Shown here: positions 11,781 to 23,586 of the stretch, one piece after another
Numbering within the stretch: position 1 is the first letter of the stretch
Layout of the letters: every line of letters starts with the position of its first letter
Assembly: GCF_016920785.2 (NCBI RefSeq)
Contig: NW_024609880.1
Coordinates: 61,629,830-61,693,829 of the forward strand
Reading direction: 5' to 3'
DNA: 64,000 nucleotides
DNA from: Ixodes scapularis
Taxonomy: Eukaryota; Arthropoda; Arachnida; Ixodida; Ixodidae
The notes under the pieces: generated by a model
Told to the model about the DNA's origin: nothing
The model's input: only the letters and a program-made list of their open reading frames with translations
Databases searched by the model: none
Position numbers and translations under genes: made by a program

Positions 11781-11808
11781 CGGGACATATAACAGCTCTC
11801 GCTCAAAA

Positions 11809-11967
11809 CACACGCTGCTGCTCAACAAATAGCATTAGTATAGATTTCTCACCCTCACTAGCCTACATTAGTAAGTTAAAAGACAAAAAACGCACTCTGC
11901 GGCTCAAAAAATAGCTTTAGTATAGATCTCTCACCCCCATTAACTCACATTAGCAAGTTAGAAGACA
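11809..11967 (+). repeat. Tandem duplication, about 80-bp unit
   Basis: Two diverged copies (about 11809-11886 and 11888-11967) share TAGTATAGAT, TCTCACCC, CATTAG, AAGTTA and AGACAA in order. Non-coding. Confidence 0.65.
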
Positions 11968-14900
11968 AGCTTTTAACTAGCTCGTGTTTGCTGGCATTAT
12001 TTAAGCTTGATAAACGTGTATATTGTTCAGTCCGCTCAAATGCACATCCGTCTAGGCGTTGTTGCTAAGTGCCCATCAAAACGCTAATATCAATATAAAA
12101 AAAAGAGGTATCTCCATAAGTTCTTTTTCCTACTTTTTGAACGGGGTTGTAATTTTTTTTTCGGATACGGCAGCATTATAGCCTACATCTCTCGCAAAAG
12201 ATAAGCACATTTGCTGTCCCGAGAATAATAAAAAAAAAAAAAAAAAAAAAAGAATAGTGAAAACCAAGGAAAAGTCGTGTTTCAGCCAATTAAGCTCAGA
12301 CATCAACACAGACGATCCAGAACATTTCGCAAGCGGTCACAGACGGTTGAACTTCCAGACATAAGATGCCAGCCCGCGCCTGCGACCTTGTACAGTCCAC
12401 GCGATTGAGTTGCGTCAGACTTGCTGCTGTGCTGCGAGTCAGTGTGGATGTCTGAACGTTACGAAACGGTCTCGTTATTTTCTCATTCCAGCATTAGTTG
12501 TATTATTGGAGACGTCCGTCATAATGCCTAAGTCCCGTCCATCATTACTTTCTTCTTTCATTCCTTTTATATTCAATAATACTGTTAATCTTTTTCGAGG
12601 TTCTTACAGGAGACGATCAAAAACAAAACTATACAGGCTGCACTTGCCAAATAACCGGGAACAATAATCTCATAATCTATGGTTTTATTGCTTTGTCATA
12701 AAAATGTCTAGTAGAAACAAAAAAAAAAAAATGATATATTATATTTTTTTTAAATTTAAGATCGTCATTAAAGTCGAACTAAAGAAACTGCAAGGAATTT
12801 ATTCATTTCCCCTCGATGTTTCTAGGCTCGCACAAACACAAGGCTCTCTAGGAGACATATCAGGGGTGAATATTATGTAAATAAAGCCTGCAGCCAGGTT
12901 TTGCAGAAGTTTAAGTTTTAAAATGAGTACGATGTGTGTGGACCTCTCGAATGATTTTTGTTATATTTCAGTACCGATCCAACCAGAATGTATACACTAA
13001 TAGCGTTGTCTAACAATGCTTTTCCAGATGTTTTTTTAGTATACTGTGTGTCACGTGCGAAGTCGGATATAATAATGAACGCCGAGTACTTGTTCAAGCA
13101 TACTCTAACCAAAACGATGGATACTAATAAAATAATAAGAAAGCTACGGGTAATTGGCACGCAAACAGTTTTTGATTAGCTTAGAGACATTAGCTAGTTA
13201 GAATACCGTCTAGTCTAGATATATTTTCTAAAAAGAAATGTAGCACTTCATAATTCAGGAAAGTTTTGATTTCTCAAAATATGCCATAATCATTTTTCCT
13301 CTCGGGTATCTTAACTGGGGCTCCAATAGCAATATCATTAACAGGTATTGAGAACAATATAGTACGATACTGCTAGCTACACCAACGCATCCGTATTGTT
13401 GAAGAAAACACAGCCTCGTGCATTCGTTGGTGCTATATCTTATCCAAAGATGAGTTTGCGTGGTCAAACGTTATGTCGGAGTATGGCGTTGATATAAAAA
13501 CAGATAACCGTTATTTTTGCAGTGTCAGCAAATAAGTATTAGCCAGTACGCATACAAATGGGTACTCTCGCAAGTTATTTTTTTATAGATAATCAGCACA
13601 TTTGCAGATTTTAGTTTAAATAACTATATAACTACATTTACGTCTTCGAAACATTGTAAAATAGTCGTTATCGGATCTCGCGTACGAGCGTGAACACCCC
13701 TATTTTTATGAGTTTCATACATAGACGTGCGCACTGAGGCAACTGATAACGTAGGCGTCCGCACTGCTTGTGGCAGGATCCAGGTTCCCAATCAAGGCTA
13801 GTGAATAGAGATACATCTCCGTTATATCCGGTTTCTGGGCAATGGAATCGTCTACGGTTTGCAACTGTCCCGCGTAAAGCGCAAAAAAATGTCTACATTA
13901 AATTTAAAAAAAAAGAAAAACGCGAACAACAACACGAGTCTGCATAGGCAAAAACAGCACAGATTATAACATTCATCTAGCACATGCTATCTGAGAAAAA
14001 CAAGTCGGCTCGCAAACCCAATAAAGTTATTCATTTAAAGTGGTTATAACAAACGCTTTCAAACTGTATAAGATTCAAGCAATAAATAGTACCGTGTATA
14101 CGAATAAATAGACTCATTGTTCATAAACAAAGCCTCCGCGTTAACTTCCCCGCGGAGCACCCGGATAGCCAATCATCGCGATCAACACCGCGGAAAATCG
14201 TTTGCTCGGCAGCGTTGTTCGCTACGTCTCTTATGTAGAGCACGACTGTTGGCTGAGCGGGTGCTCGCTGGAAAGCTGTCGCGCGAACACTGCTCATAAA
14301 CAGTGCCTTCATTGCAAGAGTATTACTCTGAATAACACACGTAGAATTCGCACAACAAGGCACGTCGCTGCCCTTATGTCATGAAAGAAAAATTTAGCGT
14401 AAGATAATGCGAGTGCTGGCAACGTTTCGGTGACGGTACAGTGGCCACGTCAGCACTGTAATCAGATTCACATAGCTGTTAAAATTCCTTGGTTCTTGGT
14501 TTGGCTGTTCCAATTTCTCTCCTGAGCTCTCTCTAGACTCAGTCACGGCCTAGGAAGAGCCGTACGTCGAAAGTCGCGGCCGTTGAATGGCGCAGGGATT
14601 GATTGAACTGCATCTCTTCAGTACACACTTTGAGAATGCTGGAGCACCTACTTTCCCGCAATACACTTGAGATAGCTGATCGCTGCAATGTACGGAGGGA
14701 ACTCGACGAATGACGAGGCCGGAAATATGATTAGACCGAAGAAAAAAGTGCACCCTATAACACTAAGCACGTTGAAACGCCATGCTCAGTGTCACAACGC
14801 AATATTGCTTTTTAATTTTTTTTATTAATTAAACATTTAGTTGGCTGACATAATGCCTAAGATGGCGCTTTGTTTATCCCAATATCTTTTTGTCTCGTAC

Positions 14901-15062
14901 TTTACAAAGTTTCCTCCATAGATTGCAGCGATTGGCTCTCCCCGATGCCTCACGGGAGTGTGGACGCACTTAAAGTTATGGCTCCGGGAAAATACGGAAA
15001 AAAGTTTCCCACCGTTTAAAGTTATAGTCCATAAACTTGAAATAAGGGAAAAGTGTGGCCAC
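11968..15062. other. Unassigned AT-rich sequence (intron or intergenic)
   Basis: About 3.1 kb without a supported gene. A poly-A run lies at 12229-12251. I looked here on the minus strand for the next IA-2 exon (the catalytic HCxxGxGR loop) and did not find it. Confidence 0.45.
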
Positions 15063-15234
15063 TATACCCTGTTTCAGCTTATGTTGTACCGCAGCGAAGG
15101 CTAGAAGCGCGAGCTCATAGCGTTGGCAACTGCCCTTAGTGCACGAGAGCTTGTGCCGCCGAGATGTGCACTAGAGCAAGGAGCTCGCGCTTGTAGCCTT
15201 TACTGCGGTACATCATAAGGTGAAACGGAGTATA
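15063..15234. mobile_element. MITE family A, copy 2
   Basis: 172 bp with long inverted repeats. The left end reads TATACCCTGTTTCAGCTTAT then GTTGTACCGCAG and AGCGCGAGCTC; the right end is the complement ending in GAAACGGAGTATA. It is about 85% similar by eye to the copy at 19340-19512. It lies in the intron downstream of the IA-2 exon at 15346-15512. Confidence 0.85.
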
Positions 15235-15345
15235 GGTCTCCAGGGCCTCAGCCATGGTATCAGACTAACTGTCTCGACGCTTCCTTGATTACTTCCTTCG
15301 CGACTCCGTGTGGTTAACAAAGACGAGGAATGCATAATCGCTCAC

Positions 15346-15512
15346 CTTCTGAACTCGAGGATGGCTTTGATGGAAGCCGGGATACCGTTGTCTGGCCACG
15401 ACAGGAAGTGGAACTGCGTCACTGTACGGGTCTCGCTCGTCTTGAGGTTCTTGAGATAGAAGCTGCGGACCAGGTAGTCGTCGCACCAGATGTGCTCCGA
15501 CACCAGGTGCAC
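15346..15512 (-). CDS. IA-2: IA-2 exon: WPD-loop exon
   Basis: 167 bases after TGATATTCAG and before GTGAGCG: 55 codons plus two bases. It encodes VHLVSEHIWCDDYLVRSFYL and ends FHFLSWPDNGIPASIKAILE then FR. The WPD loop reads WPDNGIP, with the general-acid aspartate present; vertebrate IA-2 has alanine at this site (WPAEG). The exon ends AG, so the next codon should be Arg or Lys. The following exon (signature catalytic loop) is outside the window. Confidence 0.92.
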
Positions 15513-16244
15513 CTGAATATCAGACGGCAGTACCAAACTTCAGAATAAGTCAATCTTGGGTCGAATAAGTCACGGTATTTAATAACCAGGGAGACCTCAT
15601 TTTTGCATCGCTATTGTTAGGTCTATGTTTCTTTGTCAGAACAGACATTTTAGAACACTGTCTCCAGGCTGGCAATTAGGACCAGCCATTTATGCCTGAG
15701 TCCTACCCCAAGGCACTACTCAGAAACAGTAACAAGTCACAGTTCCCAGCTGAAGCCGATAAAATATAGTTAACGTTTTAAACATAATATCTTTATTATC
15801 GTCATGGAGACACAATTTATTATCCTAGTTTCAGATGCGTTCTGTAATCAAAGATGAAGGCTGATCGCACAAATACGAGAAGTTATTACGTTGCAAACAA
15901 AACTATTTTATGTGCGCACGGGTGCTACAACTAAACCAACAGTAACAACATCCACACTCAAAAAGAAAAGAAGAAAAAAAAGAAAAAAGGAAGCTACGTT
16001 GAATAATAAAGCCTAAAGTTGCTCACACTAAAAAAAAAAAAAATCGTCCTTATTTGTTTTTTTGTCAGCGGCGTTTGACAGTGCGGAAGCATCCAGGGAG
16101 AAGACCTGCTGCCCGAAGAAAGTTTCCGGGGATAATAGCTTTCTACACTTTGCTTTTCTTTGTCCCTTCCGAAGGAAAACAGTTATCACAAGGGGATTTT
16201 GGGCGGAAATGCTGCGCATCGTGCGTTTGAGGCAGCGATCCGCC
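15513..16244. other. IA-2 intron sequence, nothing further recognised
   Basis: Only A-rich low-complexity patches (15958-15990 and 16031-16045). No gene. Confidence 0.5.
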
Positions 16245-16453
16245 TATAGCCCGTTTCAGCTTACGATGGGCCTCGGCTGACCTTACGAGCCATACCAGCC
16301 AATAAAAATGCCGTGCGAGTGCCGCCTAACCTTCGAAAGGGGGCGCGGCGACGTTCTCTGGCTGTGTAGTCACGTGGTACGTTGACAGAGCTGGATTGGC
16401 TGGGATTGCTCGTAGCGTCCGCTGTGGTCCAGGATAACGTGACACGGGGTATA
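16245..16453. mobile_element. MITE family A, copy 3 (diverged)
   Basis: 209 bp in the largest IA-2 intron. The left end reads TATAGCCCGTTTCAGCTTAC then GATGGGCC; the right end is complementary, ending GTCCAGGATAACGTGACACG then GGGTATA. It is closer to the 4742 and 60341 copies than to the short 15063/19340 pair. Confidence 0.7.
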
Positions 16454-18329
16454 ACAACGTCGCGGCCCTGCTCTTGTTTCACTCGGAAGTGGAGGAGGGT
16501 AAGATGGTGCATTAAGACAAAAAAAAAAAAAAAAAGGACAAGAAAAACGGGGTTAAAAAGAAACATTCCGCTATCGAGTAACGAGATTTAAATTACTCAG
16601 GAATCCGCGAAGCACAAAGATGCGAACCAAGAAAAAAAAAAAGAATAAAGCAAAAAGGGGAAAACAAAAGTTAGAAATTGAGGCGACGGAGAAAATTGCC
16701 GAGAGGCGGCGGTGGCAGTGCGTGGATAAGTATGGAAAGAGGAGCGACGGCTCTCAGCCCCGGCACGGGGTATAAAATTTCTATAAATCGGGCAGCGAAG
16801 CCCCCCTCGCGACGGACTTGTGACAGGAATTCTTCCGCTCCTCTTTCGTTTGTTGACTTTTTTCTCACACACGAATCTCCAAACTTATTCTCGTATCTGT
16901 TATCCGCGCGAACTAAACATCAATGCACATAAGTGCCACGTCCAAACGTACACAGACACACACACACAAATGCACCCCCTCGCATACAAACACATGCGCG
17001 CGCGCACACACATACACATACGCACGCACGCACGCACGTGCGAACCCTTCGGGGCTGTCGGGTTTCGGGAGCCGTTAACATTTCGCTCTTGGTCGCGGTG
17101 CTTTTTTTGTGTTTTTGTTTCCTACGTTTCATTCGACGCCCCGTCAGCTCCCATAGTCACGACGTTGTCCATCCCAGCCTCGGTTTTCGTCGTAATTAAA
17201 GAAGTCTGCGTACACACCCAAACGTACGTACGCACGCACGCACGACCTCACGCAGCAAAGCAGCTAGAGTGTTTAAACCGTCGGGAGTGCGATAGAAAAA
17301 AAAAAAAAAAAAAATAAAGAGAAAAATTTACGCGGAAGCAAAAAGCGCGGTTAAAAAGCTCTCGAAAAAACAAGGAGAAAATATACCACCGGGAAACGTA
17401 GAATTACATTGGCATCGTCTGGCAACCACTAATGAGAGCGACCGAGGCGGTTCCTGTCGGTGGAATTCGGCGACTCGGAATTACTCGTTCGTTCCGTCTG
17501 ATATTTCCAAAAAAAGAGAGGGTTTGATTGCGTCTGCAAACCAGTCAGAGCTTGCGCGCTATATTTTTTTTTCTTTTCTCGCGTTCCAACGCTTGTTGAG
17601 TCAGCGGAAAAGTCCGAAACGCGGAACTTGGTTGCTAAGCCTTACTTTGACTGGATCAAAGGGAGCCAAGCTGCCATACGAGGTTCGAGACTAGGGTATA
17701 CAGATGGCGCAATCAGAGCCAGTTTGGGAGGTATTTAATAATTTCTTTTATTTATTTTTATCTTAGTTTCGTACGTCAGTACTAGGTCCCGTTTATAGAA
17801 AGTGTCTTCTAATTAAGAATATTGTTCGGTGTCGGGTCTGAAAAGCGCATACGCGCGCGGATGCCTGTGCTCAAAGGCGGTGTACGTTTGGGAGCTTCGT
17901 ACGCGCTAACGAACTTGTCAAATGGCGCCCGCGCGCTAATCGCGTCTCATCGAGTCGGTACTCACAGTCGCTTTTCTGTCGACTGCGTGTTTTCGCCACG
18001 ACGTGCCAGAGAAGAGGAATCCGTGGCTTCCGTCGACGTACGCTTGTGCGTGTGTGCGAGGCGCCGCTGCCAATATCCAAATACGCCGGGAGAGGGCGCT
18101 AGCATACGCAAAACCGCAGGAGATGCGTGAAAAAGGTACTCGCGCGCTCTAACTCCTTGAAAGCGCTGCAGATGGACATCATGTGTTAAGGGCGCAATCC
18201 CTTTTCACTGTTCCCCCCAACTGTGCACGGGGGTTTGTTTTACCGAGAATGCCGCGTGCTGTCGGTGATTTTGCGTTCGACCGAGATTTAGTTCTAAATT
18301 TCACGGCAAGTTATAGTATATGGTGATGT
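16454..18329. other. IA-2 intron: simple repeats, GC-rich patches, no gene
   Basis: Contains (CA)n and (ACGC)n tracts at about 16955-17040 and 17221-17245, poly-A at 17296-17314, and a TATAAAA at 16771-16777 in a GC-rich setting. The ORFs over the simple repeats are translation artefacts. Confidence 0.5.
16955..17040. repeat. Compound (CA)n/(CACG)n microsatellite
   Basis: Repeats of ACAC, CGCG and ACGC units interspersed with short unique bases. Another (ACGC) patch sits at 17226-17244. Confidence 0.8.
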
Positions 18330-18336
18330 ATCAGGA

Positions 18337-18740
18337 AGATTCGGTGGCCGAGCGGGCTAGCGCACGCCAGTTCGGTGCACGGGTAGCGAAAAATCGCGCT
18401 GCAGAATTCCCAGGGATTTTGGGCTCGATTCTTAACTCTGCCCCTTTCGGTCTGGGGCCCTTATCTGGACACTCGGCGAAAAAGTCGGCGAGAAATCCGG
18501 CGCCCGTGATTAACCGACGCCGCGCTTGACCTTGACACCGGCCAATCACAGCCACCGGATTTCTTGCTCAATTTCTTTCGCCAAGTGTCCAGGTTAGGGA
18601 CCCGGGATGAGCATCATATACCGGCGTGTGGTCGTGTATCACTACTGCGTGATGCATGTTAAAGACCCCAGGCTAGCGGTTGTACTGCACTGGCTAAATT
18701 TCTCATCTACAGCCGGGAGACAAGTCGCCTGCTGAGGCAG
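18337..18740 (+). mobile_element. SINE-like element with tRNA-like head
   Basis: Starts with an A-box-like TGGCCGAGCGGGCTAGCGC at about 18343 and has a B-box-like GGCTCGATTC at about 18421. The 75-base spacing is longer than in a tRNA. It then runs through CATGTTAAAGACCCCAGG at about 18655. Tick tRNA-derived SINEs have a similar head, but I could not compare copies. Confidence 0.4.
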
Positions 18741-19221
18741 ACTAACGTCCGTCTATATTAACATATACAAAACATTATTTTGCGATATATTATGACTTAT
18801 GGGATTTGTCAAGAACGTGCTGCCTTTTCCGTGCCCCGTTCGGTCTGGTAGAAAAACAAACAAACAATAGAATAACATCGAATGATTTACCGGTTGACTA
18901 TATAACTGATTGATTATTATTGTATGAAGTTCCCACCCAAAATAGGCGAAGATTAAATTATACGAGACAAGCGTGACTCGTATTGTCTCCGAGAAGGCGG
19001 TAATGATATTTATTATAGTCGCCGACAGGATGAAAACGACAGTATTTCTCTTTCGAACGCCCAGTCTCCAACACACGCTCCTTGCCATTGGCTGCGCGTG
19101 CATGCCCGTAGTTCACGAGACGCAGAAGTGTTATCGGAGTTCAGAAGCTCGCGCTGAAGGCAGGGAAACGGAGGGAAGTCTGCCTGTCGTTTTCATCCTC
19201 TAGGGAAAAATATACCATTCT

Positions 19222-19640
19222 AGGCTGCCTTCATGTGCGCTTTTCATAGGGTGATGACATTCTTTGTAGTACCCAATGCCGACAGCACGCGTTATCGAAA
19301 AAAATACAAAGAAATAACCGGTCACAAAACGCCACCGTCTATACTTCGTTTCACCTTATGTTGTACCGCAGGGAAGGCTAGAAGCGCGAGCTCATAGCGT
19401 TGGCAGCTGCTCTTAAGTCACGAGAGCTTGTGCCGCCGAGATTTGCCCCAGAGCAAAGAGCTCGCTTTTGTAGCCTTTCCTGCGGTACATCATAAGATGA
19501 AAAAGAATATAGCAATCTCAATGGAAAGAGGTCGTGCCGGGAGACGCGCTTGTTCGGGCTCAGGAACAAGAAAGAAACAAAAGTGTATGAAAAAATAATA
19601 AAATGTCATCACCCTCAGCAAAACGCACCTGAAGGCACAC
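19222..19640. mobile_element. Inverted-repeat element family G, copy 1, split by a family-A MITE
   Basis: The left end reads AGGCTGCCTTCATGTGCGCT then GGGTGATGACATTC; the right end is complementary (GTCATCACCCT...GTGCCTTC). Without the 173-bp insert at 19340-19512 it is about 246 bp, close to the 271-bp copy at 37209-37479. The left arm also contains TTGTAGTACCCAATGCCGAC, which appears inverted in the right arm of the other copy. Confidence 0.7.
19340..19512. mobile_element. MITE family A, copy 4 (nested)
   Basis: 173 bp. The left end reads TATACTTCGTTTCACCTTAT then GTTGTACCGCAG; the right end is complementary, ending AAAAAGAATATA. Near-identical in layout to 15063-15234. It sits inside the family-G element, so it inserted later than that element. 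Confidence 0.85.
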
Positions 19641-19678
19641 GAGACGCCATATTTGAGGGCGCTGTTTAAAGAGCATAC

Positions 19679-20023
19679 TCAAAACGAGATAAGATTAATA
19701 GGCTGCTAAGACCGGCGATCTTGATGGTGCCGAATGCAGATTGCAAAAGAAGTGTGGAAGCTCGCCGTCAGCACGCGCTCAGCTGCAGTGAATACTCCCT
19801 ATAGGGAGTATTCACTGAAGCTTATACTGAATACTCCCTATAGAGAGTATTCACTGGAGACCATACTGAATACTCTCTACAGGGGGTATTCGCTGGCGGC
19901 CATAGCTGCGTGCGCGACAGCTGAGCGCGTGCTGACGGCGAGTTTCCACACTCCTTTTGCAATCTGCATTTGGCACCATCAAGATCGCCGGTCTTAGCAG
20001 CCTATTAATGTGAACTCGTTTTG
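19679..20023. mobile_element. Foldback element with internal palindrome array
   Basis: Arms of about 110 bp (19679-19790 and about 19907-20023) are near-perfect inverted copies: ATTAATAGGCTGCTAAGACC at the left, GGTCTTAGCAGCCTATTAAT at the right. The centre holds three tandem palindromes about 39 bp apart, each built on GAATACTCCCTATA. The first (19786-19817) is a perfect 32-bp palindrome. No coding potential beyond a chance 87-aa frame over the repeats. Confidence 0.85.
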
Positions 20024-22230
20024 AGCTTTATCAAGAAATCGTGATGTATCCCATTTCTTTAATAAATACGTTTTCTCACTCACTCATGCACGCTAAACAA
20101 CGCCCTCGAACATGGCGTGCAGTGGATCCCCTCTATAGTATTATGGCGATGATTCTGGCCGAAGCCTTTTTGAGCGTTCGAGCAAGTAGCGCGTGCATCA
20201 CTGCTGGCTATAGTATAACTTGCACGTTGGACTCTGGATTTGTAAATATTGGAAAGGACTATTGGCGACGTGACCGATCGAAAGCGTCGGGGTGGTCAGC
20301 CCTCCACCCACGATTGGCCGAATGCTGACTGTGACGTCAGCAAAGGATTCCTCATTAACGGATATACGAGTAATGTAAGAACTTCAATTTTGACGGTGTT
20401 AGCAGTATTGGTTTAAAAGCACAATGATTTCCAGCTTCCACCACGCTAATTATAAACATAATCGAACGTCTTGTTCACAGGGTAATGACGTCACGAGAGG
20501 TAACCATAGGAGGGCGCCACCAAAACATCTCGCCGCTAATAGACCCTTTTACTGCTTACGAACATGAACCGCTGCTTGCGTTTCAAACGACTTCCCGTCG
20601 ATCAGTCTTCTCAAGCCCGTCGGGCTTGCTTATGTCACCAGTGAAAGCATAAATGCTACATGGACAACAAAGTTGGAGATTCAGCGAGGGCCTTCGGCTG
20701 TACGATTTAACAACTTGAAGGAGGCATATAGGTTTACAAGAATATTATAAAAAATTGAACAGATCTCGCGCTTCTTGGTTCTTTTGGCGTTCACCTGGAA
20801 AATTGGTAGTTAAATATTTCATCGACGTTTCAAGCAGCAGCAGACTTATGGTGGGCTTTGTTATTTATTTTTATGAGTGGGATTTCGTAAACTCCTTTGA
20901 TAAAATTCACGCTTTCAAGCACTGCCAACCATTTTTGCGGAAACGCGCAAGACACGTGCCACGTGCGGGTGCTCTGCCGCCATCTGCTTCCAAAAGTCGC
21001 TTGAGAGACGGGCCACCTGCACTGGCGCATTTGACGCTTTGCAAGACAATCGCAAACACATCGAGGGGCTTTAGGATGTCGCAGAGACGTTTATTGAGAG
21101 AGTTTGGCCATACATTGGTTTGAATATGCGAGCATCTCGGGGCCAATCACAGGCCGCGAAACAGCCCCTAGCGGTGGTCGTGTCCTCTAAATATGTGACA
21201 CGACTAATTTGAGCTGTTTTAGCGTCGCTAAAGTGAAAAAGTTTAGCTCTCGGTGACTGAAAACTTTGTGCATTTGAGGTTTTAGTCACGCCAATATTCA
21301 AGTGTAGAATAAACAAACGTGCGCTCCAGACCTGGGCCGACTTGCTAGAGACAGCGTCTCAGCTGAGACGGGGAAAGGAAGCACTGTCAAAGCCAGCGCG
21401 CGAGTCGAGCGGGACTCCCAGTGTCAAGAGGCTCACGCGCCCCACCCTTTGCACTGTTTTCTTTCAGCCAGTCTCCGGTCACTGTTCTAGCAAGCCAACA
21501 TCAGCAGTGCAGACAACGGCATGGGCACGAGCGCGTGGCTTTGGAAAGTGCCTCCTATGCACAAGTTCTCGTACAAGTAAATTATTTTGCTGAGCTAGGC
21601 TCACGCGCCTGTGCCTTTGTCTTCACTGCAGACATTTGTGAGATGGAGTAGAGAGGCTGAAATCGAACGCTTCTATTTCACGCTTTAAACGTCGTTTGCA
21701 ATATTGTGACATCGCGGTCTCCTGATCGGTCGACGCTGTGTCACAAATTTAGTTTACGCTCTCAGCGCGGGGGGAATATTCAGCGCTGGCGGCGGCCTTT
21801 GCTCTGCCTATTGGCCAAACTCTCCCAATACACGGCTCTGGGATGTCGAAGACTGGAGCACCGCCTGGTGGCGTTTGAAAAGAAAAATATCTATAGACCA
21901 ACACGCGGCTCCGACATCAAGCCGCTGAGGTGACTCTGCTGTCGTCACGGTGCACGTGCAGACGCTTTACTTCACGCAAAACTGGTTCTGCGTCCGCGCA
22001 GGGCTCACACTTCGTGCGGGCAAACGCATGCTTGCACGTAAACAGCGCGTTGCCCTATAGCACAGAGGAGCCACGGGAACGCAGAAACGCAGCCTCTCCC
22101 CGTTTTTCGAAGATAAATCTACACTGCTGGGTCTAGTGAAATAATTGGAGGGTAAAAATAGGCATTGGCAAGATGTGACGACGAGAGGAAGGGATATGTT
22201 TGTCTCTACGGCGTCTTTGCGTGAGCTCAC
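20024..22230. other. IA-2 intron, mostly unassigned
   Basis: No gene. At 20226-20263 there is a half-copy of the terminal repeat found at 58383 (TTTGTAAATATTGGAAAGG), without a partner end. Confidence 0.45.
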
Positions 22231-22350
22231 CTCGTAGGTGTGGTAAACCTCGCTGCCTTCCTCAGGCCAGTAGCGGTGGCACATTGCCACGCCGTTTTCC
22301 ATGAGTCTGCTCAGCATGACGATCACCACGCTGCCTTGCTCCCATATCAT
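22231..22350 (-). CDS. IA-2: IA-2 exon: PTP core MIWEQGSVVIVML...RYWPEEG
   Basis: 120 bases, exactly 40 codons, after CCCTTCGCAG and before GTGAGCTCACG. The product MIWEQGSVVIVMLSRLMENG continues VAMCHRYWPEEGSEVYHTYE. It contains the hydrophobic core strand (VVIVML) and the C-x-x-YWP motif of PTPs, with the acidic EEG variant seen in IA-2 proteins. Confidence 0.92.
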
Positions 22351-22688
22351 CTGCGAAGGGAAATATACAAAAAAAAGAAACAGAATGCAGATGGTCTCTT
22401 TTAAAGTAACAAAGCTACAACAAAGGCCACAAAAAAAAAAAAAAAAGTTCTTTTGGGTGATATGTTACTGGGATTCAAAACCAATCGAAACACTCGAGTG
22501 GCGTGTCACGTGATTGTTTCGTCATATCCAAAACACCCTTCTTTGCGCATGACAAAGGAGGCGCTAGAAGTTGAGAAGGAGCGATCACGTGTGCGCTGAA
22601 AGCTCCTGCCCCCAGCAGACGCTATTCTTTTCGGTGCGTAGCGAGCACAATCTCGGCGCCATTGTGTCGTTCGATCTCAGGCAGTAGC

Positions 22689-22862
22689 TATGGTCAGTAA
22701 AGACCTAAGAAACGCAGGGCGTGGCGAGTTCCAACCCTATCATTATCTCTCCATAGACAGTGAGTTGCCGTGTTAGCCGACACGGATGCCCAATGACAAA
22801 TTACGAAGAAATACACGTAAACGTAACGAGCCCTGCATTTTTTTTAGCTATTAGTAGCTATA
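22689..22862. mobile_element. MITE family B, copy 2
   Basis: 174 bp between IA-2 exons' flanking introns. The left end reads TATGGTCAGTAAAGACCTAA then GAAACGCAGGGCGTGG; the right end is its complement (CGAGCCCTGCATTTTTTTTA ... GTAGCTATA). Confidence 0.7.
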
Positions 22863-23508
22863 GCGGACTACGACGGAGCTCGATGCCTTGACGCTACTGA
22901 ACCGCCTACGTGAGGAACGAATAAAAACATAATCGCCCTACATTAAAAATGCACTAGAAAGAAAAAAAAGAAAAAAAAAAAGAAAAACCGGAACACTTTG
23001 GTGTTTAAGCGCCGCATCTAGCAATCAGCTCAAACAGTTGGCGGAAACAAAATTGGAGGCCTTTGCGTTTTTTAACTATATCCTCCATTCAGAGTTTAGT
23101 GTCATAAATTCATTGTGCTCCTGCTAAAAAAAAAAAACAAAAAAAAAAACAGACGATCTTTTTTGCCGTATATGTGGGCTTTAAACGAAATGCAACCTTC
23201 AAATAAAATCCCAGTGCGACATGCAAGTTCATCTGCTCCTTGCGCCAACGTGCATTTGTTTACCCCCTAAATGCGCCCACGTGCGTTTGTTTACCTCCGA
23301 CCTCAGCCAATGACGGCGCGAGCTTGGCTGCCTCGCCATCGCGTTTCCCATGCGTTATCTATGGTGCCCTTTGATTGGCGTGTCCCTCTTTGCGTTCCGA
23401 TGCGCCCAAGAGATGTTTTAAGGCACTTGCTCGCCGCATATGACTGCACGACGCTCCGTTTACTCGCGTGTTTTGAAGTCTCATTGACTGTAAGGAAAAA
23501 GTGCTGAC

Positions 23509-23586
23509 CTGCCAGAAGTCAGCGGTGGTGTGCGGTAGAGGGCCTTGACTGGCGATGTAAGCCGGGTTGCGTGGGTCGTGATCGGT
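23509..23586 (-). CDS. IA-2: IA-2 exon: PTP core AYIASQGPL
   Basis: 78 bases, exactly 26 codons, between TTTTTCTCGCAG and GTCAGC. It begins TDHDPRNPAYIASQGPLPHT and ends ADFWQ. YIA(S/T)QGPL...T..DFW is a defining block of classical tyrosine phosphatases, and the DHDPRxPAYIA variant is characteristic of the IA-2 subgroup. Confidence 0.92.
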
